Origin: Candidula unifasciata
Taxonomy: Eukaryota; Mollusca; Gastropoda; Stylommatophora; Geomitridae
Assembly (NCBI GenBank): GCA_905116865.2
Contig: CAJHNH020002001.1
Coordinates: forward strand, 677,619-741,618
Length of the DNA: 64,000 bases
Direction of reading: 5' to 3'
The position numbers and the translations under genes are program-made. Below are positions 1 to 54,499 of the stretch, one piece after another. Within the stretch, counting starts at the first letter, position 1, and the number at the start of each line of letters is the position of its first letter. The notes under the pieces are model-generated. The model saw only the letters and a program-made list of their open reading frames with translations. It was not told the DNA's origin and ran no database searches.

Positions 1-839
1 GACAGTACGAGTAATCCCATCACTGTAAACCTAACACTGAGGACCGAACCAGGGATGACTGTATTAGCATGCCAGTGCACAAACAACTACAACAGCAAGA
101 CTATACTGTTGAGTAGCAGCAAGCCCAATAATATAATGACTAAGGCTATATTAGAAGGCAGTAAGTATTCTAGGTTAATAAATAATGAAAATGCCAGGTA
201 ATGTATATTTTTACATGCCCTTAACCCTTTCACCCTGGTAACGCTAAAAAAAAAAAGGAAGGGCAATGAGCCTGTTGAAATTTCTTTTTTTCTCTTCAAA
301 ATCCTAGAAATAGAAATGATGCTATATAGGTCACTAAACATTTTTAAATTTCATTATTTATATTTTGTGGGAGTTGAAGAAATATGAAGGGGGAAATTGA
401 CAAACATAAACAAGGTGATGCATTAAATGGAATATATTCCATTGGGCCTGAAAACAAAAAAAGCCCATATGTATCAGGTGACTTTTGTCATGACCCAGTA
501 ACCCCTATAATTCAGACTAAAGTAAAATTTGATGGCAACTTAGCTTTTAAAAAGCTATTTGGTTTAAAGGAAAACACCCTTAACTGATATTTTTTTTAGG
601 GAATGTGGTCACACCACAGGTCACTTCAAGCAAGTCAGACAAGTGACAGTTACAGGGAATCCGACCTAACTGGAAGAGTTAGTTTCTGGGTTTCTCTGGG
701 TGAAATGGTTAAACACAGACTTACTTTATCAGACTTAATTTATCAAATACCTATTTTACCCACATCCAGAAAAATATACCACTTACTCTGCAACTGGAAA
801 CATGGCATGCAATGAGTAGAACTGAGAATACTACTGTAC
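1..839. other. Intron sequence, no feature recognised
   Basis: AT-rich intron between exon 24 and the next, unseen exon. I find no exon, tRNA or clear repeat here; short frames such as that at 384-587 show no similarity I recognise. Confidence 0.5.
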
Positions 840-43409
<42,570 letters not shown>

Positions 43410-43507
43410 CTTGATGGTGGTACAAGACCTATTTTTTTTTGCCTGTGAGCAAGAAGATGTACCAAATACAGTCATTATATGTGGGTGCAGATAGGAAAGG
43501 CAGAAGA

Positions 43508-43602
43508 ATGATTGAGTAAGTGAGTGAGAGAAAGAGAGTGAGAGATAGAGAGAAAGAGAGAAAAGAGAAAGAGAGAGAGAAAGAGAGAGGGAGGGAGGGA
43601 GG

Positions 43603-43656
<54 letters not shown>

Positions 43657-43670
43657 CAGAGATAGGGGGG
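43508..43670 (+). repeat. (GA)n-rich tract
   Basis: Degenerate GAGA/GGGA/GACA repeat 66 nt upstream of exon 2's acceptor side; minus strand is a CT-rich tract. Confidence 0.9.
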
Positions 43671-44077
43671 ACTGTTAATCCTGTTAACAAATCACTATTA
43701 TCACGATCAATCAACAGGTCCGTCACAGAACACAGCTTTCTTCATAGCAAGCTATCACCACTCTTTCCAGGTCACCATGACGTTTAATATGGCCAAAATA
43801 CCTCAGCTGTTTATGAGCAAATTCTCCTTGTTGTTCAGATCATGATAGTGACCAAATAAAAATACGATACAGAGAATCTGGAAGGCAGAAAAGTGACTAA
43901 TGCAACAATAACTTTCCTGTAAAATATTAATGTGATGTAAAATAATTGCACTATTACGACTACTTTTTATCATGCATTCAACCAGTCAACATTGAAATTC
44001 AAATACTGAAAACACATTATGAATAAAAAGTCATTTGCATATAATCAAAGACAACAGTGTAATAATGATAGCAGACA

Positions 44078-44320
44078 CCTAGTAGTGTAGCGGTTTGGCA
44101 TAAGGCAGCTAGCCTAAAGGTTTAAGGTTTAAATCTGCATCGAGGCAATTTTTCTTTTCTTTTTTTAAAACTGACACCCAAGTTGACCAAGAGCCAAATG
44201 AGAAGCTGTGAAGTGAAGGTGGCCGATGTAATCTTGACCACATCACCCAAGGAGTGTCGACATATATAACAATACAGATCTAGCATATATACATGATGCC
44301 CTACAGTCCTGCTGAAAAGG
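44078..44320 (+). mobile_element. SINE S1a (diverged)
   Basis: GTAGTGTAGCGGTTTGGCAT head, GTTTAAATCTGCATC B-box relic, core GTGGCCGATGTAATCTTGAC and CACATCACCCAAGGAGTG. Confidence 0.7.
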
Positions 44321-44561
44321 CAGAGAAGGTTTTACAGGCCCAATGAGTCAAAGCTGAATGGAACTAAAGAGAAACTTCAAACAAAGGATGTGATTACAAG
44401 AAGAAGACCTATAACTATTGACAGGCGACTGTACATTGTACTTACACACACACACATACACACACAAACACACAAAACCAATGGAAAAAAAAAGTCCTAA
44501 TGCCCCTTCTTTGGATACCTAGTCTGGAACAAACATCAATACAAACATCAATGATAGGTAG

Positions 44562-44790
44562 TCTATCCACGACTAGACTTTAGTCTTGTTCCAGACCTTG
44601 AATTTAGCGTGCACAGCCGTTTTACAGATGTGGTTTATTTGTATGCAGATGGCTAGCTCCTTGCCTCTTGGGCAGATGCACTCCAACTCTGAAGGAAACA
44701 CCCATAATTAGTCGCTGGGCAGTGGGTCTATGTTCCCCGCCACCCCAAAAGGGGCAACAGAACCCACATGGGGGAATGTTCCTTCAATCC
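44562..44790 (-). mobile_element. Family G repeat
   Basis: CTAGACTTTAGTCTTGTTCC, GCACAGCCGTTTTACAGATG, GGGCAGATGCACTCCAACTC and ACCCACATGGGGGAATG. A related start appears again near 45030-45060. Confidence 0.75.
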
Positions 44791-45580
44791 TTCCATTTGA
44801 TAAAGCTGTTATTGTTCACATAATAATATTTGTTGTCCAAGTTTTCAACATGAATCTGTTTCTGCCTCTTTGACTACTTTTATGTGGCACTTCCCCACAT
44901 AAGGGTCATTTCTCTATTACACTCCTACCCTTCATATTACTCAGCACGTTCGTATCTTTTTTTTTCTTTTTTTTAAGAGTGATCTTGTAAGACCTGTAGG
45001 TCTCAACATCTCAGCTTTTGTTTGCTTCTCCCTGTGTGAGTTCTAGGGCCCCTTTGGGGGGAGGGGGGGGGGGTGTTGGGAAACTGGGAGGGGGGGGGGG
45101 GGGAGACAGAATGCTCCAGTAACAAGCACGTCTATAAGATGACTAATTATGAATCTGCAGAAATAGGATGTTTTGGGCTGAAGGGTACAGATAGTGTAGC
45201 CTTGCTGTAAACCACAAGACAATGTCCCAACACACATTTTAAGGTAATCATAGAAAAAAAAAAGTTTTCACCTATAATCTATATCCGAACTATTTCAAAT
45301 ACTCTTACAGTTTAACAAAACACACACGGTCAATTCAGATTGAACTGACAATTTTGTTGATATAAGTTGAAAGAAACTAAATTTATGTTTCAGAACGCCA
45401 ATCAATAACAAGCAAAAACTGCCCTTGGTGTGTAAATTCTGAGGTTTTCATTATGTTCTGAAGGTTACAACATTATCATGTGCAATGGCTGTTTCTCTTC
45501 TAATACACCCTTCCTCTCCAGACAGCATCTAGCTAGTTAGTAAAGGACAAAACAGGAATGTGGTTGGACTTATACAAATG

Positions 45581-46344
45581 GGCTCTCCTCCGAACGACAT
45601 CATAATATTATGGCGGCCATAAAAATTCTAAAAATATCCGAACGGGGCTCAGGCATATCTAAAATACGGACTTTCTGCCAAGGAACAAATCGCGGCAAAA
45701 CTAGGATTACTTGACAATATCAACATTGCACATGGTAGTAGCAGACGATAAATACCGACCGTTGACAATTTCGAGCGTTTCTGCAGACGATACTAGCAGA
45801 CGATACTAGCGACTGTTGACTATTTCGAGACATTACAGACGATGAAAGCGATATGGCAGGTAGACCAAGCGCTCCCACGTAGATTAGTAAACTGTTCGTC
45901 CGATTGAGGATTTAACAGCGGTAGATGTCAGACCTGCCGACCTGTATCCTCACACTTTTCGGCATGCGCAAAACGCGATTAACTTACCGCCGAGTGTATC
46001 CCCTGCGCCGCTACGTGCGGTGTGGATGGGGGGTTAAACTAGGTGCCTGGGACTAACGAGCAAATGGAGGAAGTTGTAGGAGATGCAGTAGCTGCTGCTC
46101 GTGAGTCCCAGCCATCTAGTTTAGCCCCCCATCCGCACCGCACGTAGCGACGCAGGGGATACTGTCGACGGTGAGGTACAGTCACAGAAACAGGTCAGCA
46201 AGTAACATATATCGCTGAGACCCTGTTAGAGCATTTGTTTCGTTATACGGAGCCGGCATATTTTTAATAGAACTGAGCCCCATTTGGATATTTTTGGATA
46301 TTTTATGGCCGCCATAATATTATGATGCCGTTCGGAGGAGAGCC
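45581..46344. mobile_element. Foldback-type non-autonomous element, copy 1 (family F)
   Basis: 764 bp with long inverted ends, starting GGCTCTCCTCCGAACG and ending with the complement, matching for about 50 bp. A perfect 8-bp duplication TACAAATG flanks it (45573-45580, 46345-46352). The middle holds a second inverted repeat (about 45997-46060 against 46104-46163). No coding capacity. The 8-bp TSD and GG ends fit several superfamilies (Merlin, MULE, hAT); I do not recognise the family. Confidence 0.88.
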
Positions 46345-47207
46345 TACAAATGTTATGCTGACATACTACTAACTAAACATACACAAATGAAGTACAAAGT
46401 GTGTGTATTAAATGTAACAGATGAAATCAAATATTATACATTTCTTACAACACACACAGGTTTAATTACTGTTTCTTTACTATTTTATTATTAGTATATC
46501 AGTATTATTAGTATTACTATTAGTATTACTCATTAAGTAATTTCCGGCTCTCCTTTGAATCAACCCCCAAAATAGCGGCTTTAATATGATGGCGTTCAAA
46601 AGAGAGCTAAATTGACAAATTTCTTGCCATCAAATATCCAAAAATATCCTAATGCGGGTCAGTTCTATTAAAAATATATGTGCCAGCTCGGGATAACGAA
46701 ACAAATGGTCTGACAGGGTCTTGGCGATACGTTACTTGCCGACCTGCTTCTGCGAGCGTGCCTCACTGCCTAGTGTATCCCCCGCGCCCCTATGCACGGC
46801 GCGGATGGGGACTAAACTAGGATGGCTGGGACTCACGAGCGGCAGCTACCACATCTCCTGCAATTACTGTACTCGTCAGTCACAGGCACCTAGTTTAGCC
46901 CCCCCATCCGCGCTGTGCGTAGCGGCGCTGGGGATACGCTCTGCGATGAGTTTAATCGCGTTTGGCACATGCCGACAAGTCTGACATCTACCAATGCTAA
47001 ATCCTCCAAACGGAAGAACACAGTATTGCTAATCGGCTTTCATCGTCTGTAATGTCTCGAAAGTGGTCAACAGTCGCTAATATCGTCTGCTAGTATCGTC
47101 GTCTGCAGAAACGCTCAAAATTGTCAACAGTCTGTATTTATCGTCTGCTACTACCATGTGCAATGTTGATATTCTTTTTCTTCTTTCGTTCGCCTGAAAT
47201 AAGTTGT

Positions 47208-48343
47208 CTACATCAGCAGTTTTGTCTCTTGTATAAATTTCACTGTCGTTGTTAGTTCATTCAGTGGTCCATAGAGTTTACGTTCCACTGTTGTTCTTTC
47301 TGGCCAAAAGGTTTGCCTTAATGTGTCAAAATCGGTGCAGTCCTGGAGTACATGCTCTGCTGTCTGGGGCACATTTCCACAGGTGCACATGGCTGATACA
47401 CCTATTTTGAATTTTGTGTACATGTGGTTACGTAATCTGTTGTGCCCTGTTCTGAGGCGGAAGATAATGACTTGTTCTGGTCTGTCCATTATAAAATAGT
47501 CGTCTTGTGCTGGGGCCGGTGGTTTCCTGATCGATTTAATGATTCTTTTCTTTTGGTGGTATGTGACTGGTACATCCGGCTGCTCTTTTGTCGCACCTTC
47601 CCCTGCCAGTTGATCAGCTTTCTTATTTCCAGGCACTCCACAATGAGATGGTATCCACTGCATTACGACTCTTCGTTGAACGCTGAGTTGTGTCAGCAGT
47701 GTTTGCAATTCTGGTAGTTTCCTAGACTGGAGTGCTTCAAGTACTGATTTAGCATCTGTCAGCATTACCACATACTGTGAGCCAAGGTTGGTATTTAGCA
47801 GTTTCTCTGTAGCTATCTTGATAGCCTGGGTTTCTGCATCGTAGTTATGGCAGTACTTCCCAGTTGGTACGCTGGATTATCCCTAGTACCATCTGGGAAT
47901 TCTATGTACACTCCACCACCACCATTTCTAACTGCACTTTCTGCGGACCCATCTGTATAGACTCTGATCCATTGTTCTTGTGGGTATTCTTTATCAATAT
48001 AACTGAGGGTGGCCATTTTGCGTTGTACACTATCTTTCTCTTTCTTGTCAAATATCCCTTTCACATTTGTCTGGATTTGTACCGTTAGTTTACATTTTTC
48101 TCTCCATGGGGTTTGTTCCGGAATACTTTTAAGTGGGCAGCCAATTTCTGGAAGGTCAGGAGTTTGTCTACATATTCTTTTTGCTTGGTGTATAAAGCTG
48201 CTTCTTTTTAACCGTCTAAAGGCTAGGTTCTTAAATCTATTTTCCATCGGGTGATCTGGCATACTGAGGAACTTTTCAGCTTGTATTTGCAACTTTGTAT
48301 CTCTGCGTTCTCTCAGTGCCTGTGTTTTCCCAGCTTTCTCCAT
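47208..48343 (-). pseudogene. LINE RNase H and C-terminal zinc-finger-like end
   Basis: First frame (47813-48343): WIRVYTDGSAESAVRNGGGG, the first catalytic Asp. Second frame (47208-47771): VMLTDAKSVLEAL and MQWIPSHCGVPGNKKADQLA, the later D, H and D residues, then CTCGNVPQTAEHVLQDC. A frameshift near 47830 separates them. Confidence 0.87.
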
Positions 48344-48417
48344 TTCTAATATGGGAGTTTATTTCATCCCTCCTGTGATGACTCTGAGCGCTTGATTTTG
48401 CACTTTGTCTAACTCCT

Positions 48418-49269
48418 TTAATGTGGTACTAGATGCTGAACACCATGCAGTTGACCCATATTCCAAGTGTGAAGTATGCTCTGCTTGTATACTTTATTGA
48501 GTATTTTCCCATCTGCTCCCCATGTGGTTCCACTTAGTTTTCTTAGTATTGCTGTCTTTCTCCTGGCTTTGGTTGCTGCCTTGTTGATATGTTTTCTCCA
48601 TGTCAACCTGTCATCAAATGTGACTCCTAGGTATGTGGGCTCTTTATCATCTCTCAGGGGTATTCCGTTTATTTTGATGGTGCCAGCTTTTTGCTTTGGG
48701 GAGATGGTGAATAGTGTGGTGCTACATTTGTCTGTGTTAATGCTGACACACCATCTATTGGCCCATGCCTCAAGTGCATTTGTAGCCCGCTGTAGTGTTT
48801 TTGTGGCTATCGTTGCATGTTCATTGGTGCACCACAGTACCAGGTCGTCGGCATACATTGCCATTTTGATTCCATTTGGTATCTCAGCAACCAGATCGTT
48901 GATGAATAAAAGGAAAAGTGTGGGCGACAGGACACCACCTTGAGGGACGCCTTGTCGCAGTAGAACTTTTTTACTTTTAAAACCATCTACCTGTACCCGG
49001 GCTCTTCTGTTATGTAGATATGCTTTAATCCAATTGTACATTTTTCCATTTATTTTATAGTTTCTCAATTTCTTCAAAAGCCCCTCCTTCCAAACCTTAT
49101 CAAAAGCTTTCCTTAAATCTATCCATGCCGCGAGTACCGGTTTCTTATCTTGAAAAGCATCCTCTATTTCTTGGGAGAGGTATGTTGTCTGGTCTTCCGT
49201 AGAGTAGAACTTTCTAAAGCCTGCCTGCTGTGGTGTAATGATGTTTTCAATTTCAATGTACCACTGTAG
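48418..49269 (-). pseudogene. LINE reverse transcriptase, catalytic part
   Basis: AWIDLRKAFDKVW (first catalytic Asp), LRQGVPQGGVLSPTLF and MAMYADDLVLWC (the YADD box), then LGVTFDDRLTW. Same frame as the upstream piece. A frameshift near 48450 ends it early; the true end, with VQNQALRVITGGMK-like codons, is in another frame to about 48360. Confidence 0.87.
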
Positions 49270-51117
49270 TCAGAGGTTGGTGATGCGCTCCATTGTTTTA
49301 CAGAGACAACTTGTGAGGCTGATTGGTCTGTAGTTGAAGGCATTAGAACTGTCTTTCCCAGGCTTTATGAGGGGTATCATAATTGCCTCTCTCCAGATCT
49401 GTGGAACATTTCCTGTTGCCCAGCAAGCATTAAATATCTGTAAAAGCTTTGCTTTGGCTACTTTTCCTAAGTTTCTGATCATTTCGTCTGATATACCATC
49501 TGCTCCTGGTGACTTCCTCATTTTTAGCTTTGAAATGGCCAACTCTAGTTCATTAAGTGTAATTGGCACCTCTAGCGCCTCTGATGTTATTTCTTTCTGA
49601 CTTCTAAATTGTGTCTTTTCTTGAATTTCGTGTTTTTTCTCTGAACTGATTTCAATGTCATTATCTAAAGCAAAAGTGTCCGCAAATAGGTTAGCTTCCT
49701 CTTTTCCTGTGACCATGTTTCCATCTTTCTGCAGCATGATCTTTGAGTTCCACCCTGTGTCCTCATCATTAATTTGTTTCACAAGCTTCCATAACTTTCT
49801 TGTGTCTTTTTCAAAGTTCAACGACCTTGTTTTCTCCTGCCAGCTTTCCCTTCTAACCTGCAGCTTTGCCCTTACAAATTTTGCTTTTGCATGCTGGTAG
49901 TTATTGTGATGTTCTTGGTTTGGCCTGGTCTCTGCTATCTTTCTGGATTTTTCTACTTCGTTATGTAAATTTTCTAGCTCATTACTCCAGTATGGCTTAT
50001 AATGCTTACAGGCACCTCTTGGTATTGATTCTCCTGCTGCCTTTAGTACGCATTTGTTAAATTCTTTAACTACTTTGTTTTTATCCTGGTCTACGCTGAG
50101 ACTTCCAAGCAGTATACTGGTACGGTGCTTGAACATTGTCCAGTCAGCCTTCTTGTAGTTCCACCTTGGCAGTGTACTAGTTTCTCTGACCTTCTCATTT
50201 TCTACATTCAGGAAGACCGGTCGATGGTCACTGCCTCCCAGTTGATTTCCAACAACTCGTTTAATGTTCCATTCCAGATCTGGAGAGTGAAATGCTAGGT
50301 CTGGGGTAGTAGTGGTGTGCCACGACCTCGAGTAGAATGTGGGTGGATCAGTTGGCCTATTAATAAGAACAAGTCTGTTCTCATCCTGCCATTCCTCCAG
50401 TTTCTCTCCTCTCTGGTCTATATGGTCATAGCCCCAGCTTTGTGAGTGGCTGTTAAAGTCTCCACATAGAATCATCTTTTCTTCCACTGGTATTGTGTCT
50501 AATGCCTGGGAACGATCACTTGGGCAGTAATAATTGATCAGGTATAAGTCTGAATTTCCAGTTTGTAGTTTCAGAATCTGATATTCTGCTCCATCCATTT
50601 ATACTTCAGTCTGGCACGCAGTGATATTGTTCCTCACAAGAGTCAGTATTCCACTCTTTTTCCTGCCTTTCCGGTCTGATCGGAAGCACTGATAACCTCT
50701 GATTTTGAAGACTGTGTCTTCAGTGAGGTGGGTTTCCTGTAGACAGCATATATGAATCTGTTCCTCATTTAGAATATTTTCTAACTCTAGCTGTTTATTT
50801 GTAATCCCCTCTGCATTCCAGTGCATTAATTTGACTCCTTTCTTAGTTCGGCCAGATGCTCTATTCTCATGTCCCCTGGCTCCACAGGACATTTGAGAAG
50901 AACCTCCAGTAATTTGGGTTGGGCCTCTTCGAGGCAGAGGGCCCGGCACTGCTCCTGTCTGAGAGTCTATCACAGGGCGAGCACCATAACGTTTTGCTGA
51001 TATAGACATATTTCCATGGCGTGTATGCGTGGCATCCTGATTGCTGTGGTGCGCCTCTTGGCTGGTTGCCTCCGACTTCAGCACCTTGTTTTTGCTAGGG
51101 TAGACTGTGATCATGTT
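49270..51117 (-). pseudogene. LINE endonuclease and start of reverse transcriptase
   Basis: LMHWNAEGITNKQLEL and CLQETHLTED (APE-type endonuclease motifs), then LCGDFNSHSQSWG and GGSDHRPVF, the catalytic D-x-N and S-D-H. A TAA at 50599-50601 cuts the domain. The RT follows with KMRKSPGADGISDEM and FNYRPISLTSCLCKTMER, then a TGA at 49270-49272, where the next codons carry on in frame; the C-to-T type change suggests CpG decay. Confidence 0.87.
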
Positions 51118-51829
51118 GATATTGATTGTCAAGTAATCCTAGTTTTGCCGCGATTTGTTCCTTGGCAGAAAGTCTGTATTTTAGATATATGCGAACACCG
51201 TTGTTCGGATATTTTTTGATATTTTATGACCAGAATGTGGCATGCCGCCATTTTGGGGGTTGATTCAAAGGAGAGCCTAATTTCCTTTAGTTAATAAACT
51301 ATAAACAAATACGAATGCAGTTTCTAGTGCTCAACAGAACATTGTTGACTAGTCTGACTTATGATTCGAGTCGGCTGCAGAATAAGAAATATATTTAGCA
51401 ATGCATATATATAATATTTTTTTTTAATGAAATGAACTTGCTGAATTAGTCCTATTGAAGAAACAATTAAGTTTAACCATGGAACAAAGACTGAAGACTG
51501 GACACTCACACTGAGTGCAAACAGTTAGTTAGTTACAGTTTTCCTTTTTAGTAAATACTAATGTGACTGATTCCCTAATGCTAATGTGAATCTCAGCCGT
51601 CAGTTTAGCTGATTACATTTATATCTAAAACATAGTATACTAATCTAATATTACACTAAGTCAGGAACCGGCGACACGAACAGATTTTGTTCTCAAAATA
51701 CACCAGTTTGCTGGAGGCCACTCTGCAGCGTATCACAAAGGCAAACTGATAATGATAATAAATTAAATACACATTTACCGGAATGGTTATAACCAATGAA
51801 ATTTAAGCAGTAATGGAGGCGATCCTTAC

Positions 51830-51926
51830 CTAGCAAATTGTTAAATATTATTGAAAGCCGTGGAAGAGTCTTATATGGTTTTGTAAACACGTATTCCAAT
51901 GTTTGTAGTTCTCAACGTGGCAGACG
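51830..51926 (-). other. SEC31A: Probable non-coding exon 1 (5' UTR) of SEC31A
   Basis: The coding exon at 43.4 kb has an acceptor 33 nt before its ATG, so a 5' UTR exon must exist upstream. A minus-strand donor CTAG|GTAAGG at 51830/51829 lies right below the ZNF143-like motif and fits this role, giving an intron of about 8.4 kb. The transcription start is not visible; its upper bound here is a guess. Confidence 0.45.
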
Positions 51927-51957
51927 CCACATTTCCCATAATGCTTCCGCTTCCTTA
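51925..51957 (-). promoter_or_regulatory. Probable SEC31A core promoter with ZNF143/THAP11-like and ETS-like motifs
   Basis: On the minus strand GCATTATGGGAAATGTGG (51944-51927) closely matches the ZNF143/THAP11 (SBS) element GCATTCTGGGAATTGTAG that is common in housekeeping promoters. It is preceded by GGAAGCGGAAGC, which holds two ETS/GABP-like GGAA cores. The site sits just upstream of a good splice donor (51829). The motifs are seen; the promoter role is inferred. Confidence 0.5.
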
Positions 51958-52029
51958 AACCACATCCAGGGCTGTTCAGATTTTGGGGGAATAGCACCAC
52001 ATAGTATTTGAACAGGCAAAGTTCAAGGA

Positions 52030-52890
52030 AGTGAGGCAGGGGGGCATTCTCTCACCATACATATTCAATATATAAGCAAAAAATATAATGAGAAATGTCT
52101 AAAATGAACAGACTTGTGACAGTTATGATCCGCTCAAAATTGGCAGCAACCCTATTCCGGAACTTCGCTACGCAGATGACTCATACCTCTTTACGAACAG
52201 CGTAAAGGGAATAGAACATTTAATATTGTCTGTCCAAAAGCACAGTAAAGATCAAAACCTGTTCTCGAATTTTAAGAAAACGAAAATAATGGCCACATAT
52301 AAAACTGGTTGTCACCCAAAAATAACAATAAATGGTGACGAAATTGAAAATGTCAAAAACTCTAAATATCTAGGCTCTATAATAAACAGCGATGGAGCCT
52401 GTTTGACAGATATTAAAAGGAGGATGGCCATAGGAATGCAAAGATTAAACAGCCTTAAAAGACTATGGTTAAGCACCAGCAAGGAGATCAAAATTAGAAT
52501 TTTGAGAGCATGCATCTTTCCTGTAGCAACATACGGATGTAGGTCATGGACTATCTCCCAGTCCTTAAGAAAGAGACTAGGGGCTTTTGAGCTGAAAGGC
52601 TTTAGGAAGATTCTCAGAATATTCTTAGACGAAAAAGAGGAGAAATATTGACATTCTGAAAGATTTGAACATCAAGGAAGATTGGCTAATAAACGGCATC
52701 CTGTCTCGGAAGCTGAAATATTTTGGTCATATCAATCGCCACGACGGATTGGAAAAAATATAGCAGAAGGCATGGTACCAGGAAGGAGGGGCAGGGGCCG
52801 ACCAACATGAAGATGGGCACAGGATATGAGTGGCTCCCTGAGTATGAAAGTGCATAAGGCGGGAGAGCTGGCGAGAGACTGAGTTTCTTT
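52030..52890 (+). pseudogene. RTE-like LINE reverse transcriptase fragment
   Basis: LRYADDSYLFTNSVKG is the active-site box (short frame before 52226), followed by KITINGDEIENVKNSKYLGS, CIFPVATYGCRSWTIS and FRKILRIF, the RTE/BovB C-terminal order, then a GRPT-like end. Several stops. Confidence 0.8.
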
Positions 52891-53079
52891 CAGGCAGACC
52901 GTGATGAGAGCGACATTCTGCAAAAGAAATAAGATGTCAATGAGTCAGTGCACTTATATAACAGCTGACACCGTTACTAAGACATCCAAATATAAATATG
53001 AGCGCCAAGAAACAGACTGTAAACAGCATATTCACACCAACACTGCACTACCAGTGCCAGACTTGGACATTATCAAAGA

Positions 53080-53450
53080 CTAACCTACGTAAAATTAACA
53101 CCTGTGAAATGAGATGCCTAAAACAAACTGCCAGCTAAACCATCAGAGACAAAGTTAGAAATGACATTATCAGACAGACTGTAGGAACAACACCAGGCAG
53201 CAAATTCATTGAGAAACAGAAGATCGAATGGTTTGGTCATTTAGTAAGAATGCAGACAGAACAACTACCAATGCAGGCGCTACACATAAAAAGATTTGAA
53301 GTGGATTCAAGAGGCCGCCCTAGGAGAAGATGTAATGATGACATTAAAGAGCTTCTACATCGATACGGAATGACAGTAGCCATTGCTGCACATCAAGTAA
53401 TGGATCGCTAACTGTTCATCCCCACAACGCTTAACGGCAGAAGTGGGAAA
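53080..53450 (+). pseudogene. RTE-like LINE 3' coding fragment
   Basis: TCEMRCLKQTAS-like, then IEWFGHLVRMQTEQLPMQA and DSRGRPRRRCNDDIKELL: the I-x-W-F-G-H and GRPRRR tail motifs. Confidence 0.75.
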
Positions 53451-53639
53451 TGATGATGATGCTGGTGAGTACCAATAGCACTGACACATTGAGAATGCAC
53501 AATATCACGGCATATCAATCGCCATTGCCCGGCTGCCAACTGTCTGATGAACTAGTACGCCTAGCATATATTGATAAAAGAAGAAGTAACATTTTTGAGG
53601 GGGGGGGGGTGGGAAAGGTACTAAAACACAGCAAAAGGT

Positions 53640-54020
53640 ACACATTTTTTAAAATTAAAAACATCGTCAGTACGCCAACATTGCAGGGAATCACGTGGAT
53701 ATACTGTCCGGGATATGCAGGAGTGCGAGGGAATGAAAGAGCGGATTTTCTGGCTACAAAAGCAAAAGCTACGGGAACACAAGGGAGATATTCTGAAGAC
53801 CATATATGAACGACTGTTGGCAGACGACACGAGACTAGATGAAATAACGGAAAGAATGTGTGAACGAGGGATTTAGTGTGAATTCGGGCAGGAGGGACGG
53901 ATGAGAGGAAGAGATTTGCGTGTGTATAATCAGTGTGCCATCGGAACAGTTAGCATCTACACCTTACCTCATTTGCAGCTGGAGACAGAGCATCTATGAA
54001 TACGCCAGGTGTGCTATGAT
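53640..54020 (+). pseudogene. LINE RNase H 3' fragment
   Basis: GITWIYCPGYAGVRGNERAD then FLATKAKATG: the RNase H end (P-G-x-A-G-V-x-G-N-E-x-A-D). The downstream frame breaks. Confidence 0.77.
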
Positions 54021-54065
54021 GTGAATTTTTAAATCAGTACATTAAAAACAACGTTAAAAAGTCTT

Positions 54066-54116
54066 TAAACACACAAATACACACACACACATACACACAC
54101 ACATACACACACACAT
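54066..54116 (+). repeat. (CA)n simple repeat
   Basis: CACACACA run with occasional T. Confidence 0.9.
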
Positions 54117-54249
54117 TGGCTTCCTTCTATTAATCCGTTCCGGATCCTTGGGCGTATACCAAACAGTACGTACACAGTATTGTGGAAACCATATGTTGCC
54201 CATACGTTTTGATCCCTACCTTGACCTGCCTCTTGTTTAAATGACCGTT

Positions 54250-54495
54250 TTCCACGCATTTAGGCGTATTGGGCATATAGGGCTAGACATATATTTTTAT
54301 ATAACAATCGGCACTCGGTAGGTGATGTGGCCAGCATCACGCCGGCCGCCTTAACTTCCCAAGATTACACCTGGTACCCAGTCCCTGGGAGACAGGATCG
54401 TTTATGAGAAAAGTCTGGCTTTGTCAGGACCTGAACTCACCACCTTCCGATCCGCAGGTGAGGGTCTAGTCGCTTCACCACGGTGACTTCCCTGC
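54250..54495 (-). mobile_element. SINE S1a
   Basis: Inverse layout: GTGATGTGGCCAGCATCACG core, GTCAGGACCTGAACTCACC and GCAGGTGAGGGTCTAGTCGC head. A diverged copy upstream of the gene. Confidence 0.75.
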
Positions 54496-54499
54496 CTTG

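Larger units (their letters stand above)
47174..51112 (-). mobile_element. Non-LTR retrotransposon (EN-RT-RNase H, I-superfamily type), nearly 4 kb, broken
   Basis: Inserted in family F copy 2 with duplication ATGTTGATATT at 47163-47173 and 51113-51123. Its A-rich end is at 47174. Coding order: endonuclease, reverse transcriptase, RNase H, Cys-His end. It seems to lack ORF1 and its start, so is 5'-truncated. At least two in-frame stops and two frameshifts make it inactive. Its sense matches SEC31A. Confidence 0.9.
46546..51277. mobile_element. Family F element, copy 2, split by a LINE
   Basis: Starts GGCTCTCCTTTGAATC and ends with the complement GATTCAAAGGAGAGCC; flanked by TAATTTCC at 46538-46545 and 51278-51285, again 8 bp. 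Internal sequence is the same family as copy 1 in opposite orientation. The LINE at 47174-51112 interrupts it; without it the element is about 0.78 kb. Confidence 0.9.

Noticed and set aside
51693..51899. Upstream frame in or near exon 1
   Set aside because: Its first codon is TTG, not ATG, and it runs past the donor into the intron, so it is not a convincing upstream ORF.
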